From NCBI RefSeq assembly GCF_019175385.1, contig NC_083346.1, forward strand, positions 55,581,821 to 55,645,820: a DNA stretch of 64,000 nt. The letters are read 5' to 3'. The stretch is from Lycium barbarum. Its lineage: Eukaryota > Streptophyta > Magnoliopsida > Solanales > Solanaceae. The position numbers were made by a program, and so were the translations under genes. This document shows positions 57,824-64,000 of the stretch, one piece after another. The notes beneath the pieces were generated by a model. It worked only from the letters and a program-made list of their open reading frames with translations, was not told where the DNA came from and searched no databases. Each line of letters begins with the position of its first letter. Position 1 is the stretch's first letter.

Positions 57824-58727
57824 CTATGGTGTAACATACGATAAAGTGGAACCTAGATCAATCAGTGCATAAACATCATGGGAGGAAACCGATAATATAC
57901 CTGTAACAACATCAAGAGACGTCTCGCGGTCCTCTCTACCAGCCAATGCATATACGCGGAGCTGAGGACCGCTCGAGCTAGATGCTCCATTCCTCTCTCT
58001 ACCTCGCCCTGCTGGCGGTTGAAAAACTTTTCCTGAAGCGCGCACTATGGAAGAAGAGCCAGCCACAGACCCTGTAGGCTCAACCATACCTGTACCAATC
58101 CTCATTGGGCACTCGCTCACCCTGTGGCCTAGCTGGCCACAAGCATAACTACCATCTGATCCCAGTCTACACTGACCGGCGTGTAACTTGCCACACTGGG
58201 CATATCGCGGCAAAGAGGGTCTCATTTGGCCTGACTCTGGTCTGTACTGAGAGTCTGATGCTCTAGAACCCTGGCCTGCTCAGGAATAAGGAGACCGGTC
58301 AAATCTCGGACCTGGACACTGCGGATATGCACTCCCTGCTGAATGGAAAGGATATCGGGGATGCTGCTGTCCCTGTCCTCCTCTAAACTCACCCCTAATA
58401 TCAAAAGATCTGGACCTCTTACCGTGGCCCCCGTCACGATCACAATCTGTCCTCCTCTGGCGCTTGCGGTCCTCTAAATTTTGCACATATGCTTGTATAT
58501 AGGAGATATCCATGTCTGGCTGTAATGCGGCAGTCATACAAGCGTCGATCAAATGTGGCCCTAGACCAGCCACAAAACGATGAACTCTATCCTCTATCTC
58601 AGCCACCATGGCTGGAGTATATTGGCCATAGAGTCTAAATACACGCAGCACTCCTGGACACTCATACTGCCCTACTCAATACATAGGAATCTATCTGCTC
58701 AGGCCAGCCTGACCTCAGAAGGCAAAT
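57824..58727 (-). pseudogene. gag: TE9 gag C-terminal half and protease active site
   Basis: Starts at 58727 inside the gag domain, where TE10 has cut it (LPSEVRLA... with stops). It continues at 58651-58280 and then 58225-57824 in another frame, with the CCHC knuckle CGQLGHRVSEC and the protease site ALIDLGSTLSYVTP. Gly/Ser replaces the usual DPGS/DTG pattern only in the second residue (DLGS). The gag N-terminus should lie beyond TE10, outside the window. Confidence 0.87.
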
Positions 58728-61211
58728 TGTCACACCTCGGAAATTTTCCCGTGAACGTACAACGAATAGACTAGTGAAGGATACAGGTATATGGTTTTTT
58801 AATCAGAAGGGAATGACGTTTGACGAACCTAAGTAAGATATCAAAGGTAATAGGAACAAGAGATAGGTTATGTTCCACAATGACTAATTATAGGTTTTGA
58901 ATACTTGAAAGTTACATATTTGCACTTTGGCCCAGTTGGTCGTAAAATGAAATACGGACCGTAAAGTAGTATACGGCCCGTAAACCACCATGTCGTATTC
59001 CAACTCGCAAAAGCTTCAACTTTCTGTTAAATGTTCAAATGGTTAAATACGACTTGGAATACGGACCGTAAATTGAAATACGGCCCGTAAACCGTGATCG
59101 TAAATCACCATGATTCCCTAGTATACCTTTCTGTTTTTGATATGCTTAAATACGACCATGATATACGGCCCGTAAACTGGAATACGGACCTTAAACTGGG
59201 TTTACGACCTCTGTGCACTTAAGTCACTGTTCATTCCGGATTAGATTTTAAGCCATTAAAAGGAGACCTAACCTCATTCAATTCATTTCAACTCCACGAT
59301 ATTTCTCTCTAGAAACCTCTAGAATACTCTCTACTCTTCATCACAAGAAAAACAAATGAAATTAGTGGTCAACTACATGAAACCCACGAAATCAAGTGTA
59401 AGTATCACACTAAAGTTCATCTTTCTAAAGAAAACCCAAAAGAAGTAAAGTAGGGTTTTGGTGCTAAAGGAGTAATTCCATTCAAGGCTTGTCCAACCAT
59501 CATCTAAGGTAAGATTCATGACTAAAACATGTTGTTTAAGGTATTGGAAATTTAAGATACTTGAATTGTAAAAAGACATAGGAAATGGGTCATTTATGAG
59601 TGAATAGTGTCATGGTTGGATAGTAGTTGGGTTGGATTATGAATGTTGGAGTGTTGTGATTATGAATACATTATAAATGACATTTAGGCTATGAAATAAG
59701 TATTAGATATGAGGAAACGCGATAGTAAGCTATAACCATAAATGTGGAGAAATTGAAGAGAAATGGTGGATTGTTGTCAATGTACATAAATGATGATTGT
59801 TGATTGCGATATTGTGAATGTTGTTATGAATGTGTGGGAGTTGATGTAGAATATGGGAAAAGTAGTATAAACCAAGGAAGTGCCGCCCAACTTTCCCTAG
59901 AAATAGTAGCACGTTCTTATAGTCGATTAACTAACGTGAATGCGAATTCTCTTTTGAAGGTAGAAACGTGATATCGAAGGAGAACAAGCAAGTGATAGCT
60001 TAGTTAAAAGTCAAAGGTATGTGAGGCTAGACCCTTCTTTCTAATGGCATGAATCTCATAGCATAATTTTCCTTCCTCCTCATGAGTTCTTATATTCAAG
60101 AAAGCTAAGAGCCTATGTCTATCAATAGCTATATAAGATAGAAGATATGACATGACGATTCTATAACGTTAAAGATGTTATTTATTGCTTACACTCACCT
60201 TATATGCCAATTCCTTCAAGGTGAGGCAGAATGTCAATGATTACTCCATAATGAAATAGGGGGATCACGACCTTACATCACCCCGGTCGATTAAAGTTGT
60301 CCATAAGCCTTATGCATGTATTATGATAAGTATGTTACGATAAGCATATTATGATCATCATGTATGATGATGATATAACACCGCAGCTAGTTGGCCGGGC
60401 AGTCACCGCTAAGGCGGGCGGCTATATGATACACCATGGCCAAATGGCATGGGTAGACACCACTAGTGGGCGGCATGAGATGATACCCCGGACGCGAGAG
60501 GCCTGGACGCAGGCTAATGTTATGATTATCACACCGATCTGATATGGACGGGCAGCTTATACATTATTACACCGTACCTATATGGGCAGGCAACTTATAT
60601 ATTCATGCACACATGACATGATGATGACTATGAGTAAGCCAGCATGCATTACTTCTTTTACACTTGATAGTCAGATACAGTTATTCCATATTGATACTTC
60701 TTGTATATCATTGCCTTATTTCCTTGTTTATGCCTCTCATACTCAGTACAATATTCGTACTGACGTCCGTTTTCTTTGGACACTGTGATCATGCCCACAG
60801 GTAGACAGGGAGGAGAGCTCGACCCAGACCAGCAGTAGCTGTCAGCTGATTGAAAGCACTCCTTTGTTCGGTGGTGCTTATGACGATTCTTTGTGTATAT
60901 TCATGTATATGTATCTTCGGGTATAACGGGGCTTGTCCCGTCCGTATGTGTAGCACTCCAGTAGAGGCTCGTAGATACGCAGTGTGGGTTAGATGGTCTC
61001 ACGAGATGCTGTTATATGTACATATTATTTTGATGGTCGAGAGGCATATGTATATAAATGTATTTACGTTTCCATATAAAATATGATTTTCCCTACAATT
61101 TGAGTATAAAGTTGGTAAAAGAGCATTAAATGAGTAAGACGAGTAGTAGAACGAGCGGTGCTCGATGGCTAACCCCGGGTACCCATCGCGGCCCCTAACT
61201 GATTCGTGACA
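58728..61211 (+). repeat. TE10 5' LTR
   Basis: 2484 bp, TGTCACACCTCGG to GATTCGTGACA. Palindromes TACGG(A/C)CCGTA lie at 58953, 58972, 59060 and 59079. Candidate splice signals are donors at 59508/59509 (TAAG|GTAAGA) and 60016/60017 (AAAG|GTATGT), and a 54-nt exon at 60747-60800. The short frames at 60351-60542 and 60582-60788 are repeat-derived, not genes. Confidence 0.92.
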
Positions 61212-61215
61212 AAAG

Positions 61216-61227
61216 TTGTATCAGAGC
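61216..61227 (+). other. TE10 primer-binding site
   Basis: TTGTATCAGAGC, one change from the perfect site, four bases after the LTR. Confidence 0.85.
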
Positions 61228-61270
61228 GGTTCAGTCATAGGAAGTGTCTACGAGCCGTGTCTAGTAGAGT

Positions 61271-61309
61271 CTTGTTTGTGGTGTGTTGCGCGCCTCATCA
61301 ATAAACAAG
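61271..61309 (+). promoter_or_regulatory. TE10 leader hairpin with GCGCGC loop
   Basis: CTTGTTTG (61271-61278) pairs with TAAACAAG (61302-61309, one G-U), and the loop carries GCGCGC (61288-61293). One base of the upper stem (CTCATC against CACATC) is unpaired. Confidence 0.68.
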
Positions 61310-61416
61310 AGGCTATAGGGCATTTAGGAAACATGACCATCTTTCTTCTTATGAAATCGTGCGATAAAGCCATGTATAAGATTTTATCCTCCCTAATATT
61401 GTGTTATGATTTCAGA

Positions 61417-62756
61417 ATGCCGCCAAAGGGAAAGGCTACAGCAACCCAGAAGGGCAAGACTACGACAAAGAGGCGGGTAGAAAGAGAGCCTCCGATGAAT
61501 ATAGAAGAAGGCGAATCACATAATGAGGCCTTGTCTAATACTTCTTCTACCCCGCCTAATGTGAAAGAGCAAGGAGAAGCCCCAGCTCCAATCCCTCCTC
61601 CGGTTGCTTCGGGTCAACAAATGACCGAGGCCATACATCTATTGACACAGTTGGTCGCCGCTCAGGCACAATGACAAAATCCGGACCCAAGTGATCGAGC
61701 AGCAAGTACCAAAGCCCGGGATTTTATGAGTGTAAATCCTCCGCAGTTTTTCGGGTCAAAGCCGGATAAAGACCCGCAAGGTTTCATAGATGAGGTGTTG
61801 AGGACATTGAAGATTGTCCATGCCTCCGAAACTGAATCCGTGGAGTTGGCATCTTATAGACTCCGGGATGTGGCAGTTTTATGGTACAACTACTAGGTAT
61901 TATCAAGAGGAGAGAGTGCGCCTCCTTCGGTTTGGCAAGAATTCGTGGATGCTTTTATTCGTCACTATTTACCACCCGAGGTCCGCCGAACTAGAGCAGA
62001 TAGATTTCTAAATCTGAGGCAAGGAAATATGAGTGCCCGGGAGTATAGCATGCAATTTAATTCTTTGGTTAGATATGCCCCGACTATTATGGCCGACATG
62101 GGAGATCGGGTACATAGATTTGTAAGTGGCCTAGAGCCATATTTATTCAGAGATTGTTTGACGGCTTCCTTGCCAGACGGGATGGATATTTCCCAAATAC
62201 AGGCCCATGCTCAGAATTTAGAGGGGCCACAACAGCCACCAAGAAGTGACCGCGATAATGAAAAAAGGCAAGACAAGAGGCTAGATCTATGGGAGCAGGC
62301 AGTGGTTATAGAGAGGGATCAAGGCAGACATATTCTGGTTACTCAGGCCAGTCGGTGACCAGTGCACCTCCCCGATTTGTAGGTAGGAGATTTGATTGCT
62401 CCTTCCGCTCAGGATAGGGTCAGAGTTCGGGGGCCCCAAATTCCCAAATCAGGGAAGATTATAGCCAGAGGAGACCCCCAGTTCCGCGATGCATCTAGTG
62501 CGGTAGATTGCATTCCGGACAGTGTCGCCAGGGTTCGGACGCTTGTTATACTTGTGGCCAAGTTGGGCATATGATGAGAGATTGCCCATCGATGAGTGGT
62601 AGAGTTGTAGCTCAGCCCACAGGTTCAGCGGCTGGTTCTTCCTCAGCACGCCCGGCAGGACAGATTCCCCAAATGTCAGCAGGCCGAGGTAGAGGTAGAG
62701 GGGCAGCATCTACTTCAGGTGCCACTCAGCCCCGTGTATATGCTTTAGCCGGATGA
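61417..62756 (+). pseudogene. gag: TE10 gag
   Basis: The ATG at 61417 lies one base after TTTCAG and begins MPPKGKATATQKGKTT. Stops occur at 61672 (TGG to TGA), 61894 (TGG to TAG) and 62754 (CGA to TGA). The main gag domain (DAFIRHYLPPEVRRTRADRFL) is readable at 61945-62358, a frameshift follows in the basic linker, and the CCHC knuckle CYTCGQVGHMMRDC is at about 62535-62580. Confidence 0.9.
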
Positions 62757-64000
62757 CAGGATCTTGAGTCCTCCCCGGATGTGGTTACAGATACATTGTC
62801 TATATTATCCCGTGATGTATATGCACTTATAGATCTGGGTTCTACTCTTTCTTATATTAATCCATATGTTGCGGGTTGTGTTAGGGTGAAACCTGAGCCG
62901 ATCAAACCTTTTGAGGTGTCTACTCCAGTTGGTGATCCCGTGATAGCAAGGCAAGTGTATAAAAATTGTGTAGTTGTGATTTGTGATCGCCAGACCACAG
63001 CTGATTTGATTGAGTTGGAGATGTTGGATTTCGATGTAATTATGGGTATGGATTGGTTGGCCTCGTTCTATGCTAATGTGAGATTTCCGATTGAAAGTGG
63101 TGCGATTTTAATTTCCGGGAGAACCCGTGCTTGAATGGAAGGGTAATATAGCATCTCCAAAGGGTAGGTTTATTTCCTACCTTAAGGCAAGGAAGAAGAT
63201 AGCCAAGGGTTATATTTATCACTTAGTTCGGGTTCATGACACTGAGTCAAAGCCGCCAACTTTCCAATCAGTCCCTGTCGTGAATGAATTCCTCGATATG
63301 TTTCCAGACGAACTTCCAGGTCTTCCTCCAGAAAGTGAAATTAATTTTGCTATTGACGTGTTGCCGGATACCAAGCCTATTTCTATTCCTCCTTATCGAA
63401 TAGATCCGGCGAAATTAAAAGAGCTAAAGGCACAGTTGAAAGATTTGCTTGAAAAGGGGTTTATTAGACCCAGCTCATCACCGTAGGGAGCGCCGATCTT
63501 GTTTGTGAGAAAGAAAGACGGTTCTCTGTGGATGTGCATCGACTATAGGCAATTGAACCAAGTGATGATAAAGAACAAATATCCTCTTCCAAGGATTAAT
63601 GAGTTATTCGATCAATTGCAAGGTGTTAAGTGGTTTTCTAAAATAGATTTGAGGTCGGGTTACCATCAGGTGAGAGTTAGAAAGCAGACATTCCCAAGAC
63701 GGCCTTCAGAACGAGATATGGTCACTATGAATTACGAGTGATGTCGTTTGGGTTGACTAATGCTTCGGTCGTGTTTATGAATTTGATGAACAATGTATTC
63801 AGGCCTCTCTCGGACCTATTTGTGATAGTGTTTATTGATGATATTCTGGTGTATTCTCGGACGGAATCATAATATGCAGATCACTTGCGAATTGTTCTTG
63901 GCATTCTTCGAGCCCGAGAATTGTATGCAAAATTTTCAAAGTGTGAGTTCTGGCTAAATTCTGTGACATTTCTTGTCCATGTTATTTCAAATGATGGCAT
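62757..64000 (+). pseudogene. pol: TE10 protease and reverse transcriptase (cut by window end)
   Basis: The protease active-site region is at about 62820 (ALIDLGSTLSYINP), followed by [15 protein letters not shown] and a frameshift near 63080. RT starts in the next frame. The SPWGAP Trp codon is TAG (63484-63486), the same codon that is broken in TE8 copy 2. A frameshift near 63690 follows; FIDDILVYS is readable near 63830, then an in-frame TAA near 63869. The window ends in the same RT segment with which it begins. Confidence 0.88.

Larger units (their letters stand above)
58728..64000 (+). mobile_element. TE10: Ty3/gypsy element inserted in TE9 gag, runs off the window
   Basis: Complete 5' LTR, primer site, leader, gag, protease and RT up to the window edge. 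The LTR is of the same family as TE1. The duplication cannot be checked because the right end is missing; the left flank is CAAAT. Confidence 0.92.

Overview
This window is plant nuclear heterochromatin: about 64 kb of nested LTR retrotransposons of the Ty3/gypsy chromovirus type (Tekay/Del-like). I found no ordinary host gene. The pol proteins carry a C-terminal chromodomain, the primer-binding sites match the 3' end of initiator-Met tRNA (TGGTATCAGAGC), and LTRs run TG...CA with 5-bp target duplications. A LINE fragment ends in the (TTG)n-tailed 3' end typical of solanaceous RTE LINEs and TS SINEs, so a solanaceous dicot is the best guess (moderate confidence; read by eye).

Layout. TE1 (+, 1-4895): 3' half of pol and its 3' LTR. 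That LTR also serves a second internal domain (4896-5560), which breaks into an LTR fragment (5561-6093) and then a fragment of another LTR family (6094-7708). TE4 (+, 7709-11019 and 22951-26520): 5' LTR, gag and decayed pol, interrupted in gag by TE5 (-, 11020-22950, duplication ATCGT). TE5 has two 3.27-kb LTRs and a chimeric inside, with a LINE inserted in its integrase (15436-16116). A 57-bp LTR tail (26521-26577) follows. TE6 (- pol, 26578-27583 and 55360-55904) is split by TE7 (-, 27584-55359), a non-autonomous element with 3.4-kb LTRs and a 1.9-kb inside. TE7's 5' LTR is split by TE8 (+, 33681-52747, duplication ATAGC), a young dimer of LTR-internal-LTR-internal-LTR form. TE9 (- gag-pol, 55905-58727) follows, cut by TE10 (+, 58728-64000 and beyond). 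Nesting is three deep on both arms: TE6 < TE7 < TE8 and TE4 < TE5 < LINE.

Function. Only TE8 copy 1 has a complete gag-pol frame (36786-41648, 1620 aa) with CCHC, protease, FIDD reverse transcriptase, RNase H, DDE integrase (D1262, D1323, E1359) and chromodomain. Copy 2 differs by few bases but has a stop at codon 710. TE7 has no enzymes and would depend on such a copy.

The most interesting signal is in the non-coding parts. Seven leaders from six elements share a hairpin about 45 nt after the primer-binding site, whose 8-nt loop shows a self-complementary GTGCAC or GCGCGC in six of seven cases; this resembles a retroviral dimerisation kissing loop. The LTRs also share an apparent spliced-leader layout: a strong donor downstream of TATA, a small exon, a second donor, a 53-54 nt exon, and a CTAAY branch site with CAG acceptor just before gag. 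Splicing would remove the primer-binding site and dimerisation hairpin, separating gag mRNA from genomic RNA. TE5 and TE7 further share a non-coding domain containing a 5S-rRNA-like sequence with conserved Pol III boxes, and TE7 has a novel Ser/Thr/Pro/Glu-rich reading frame where gag should be.
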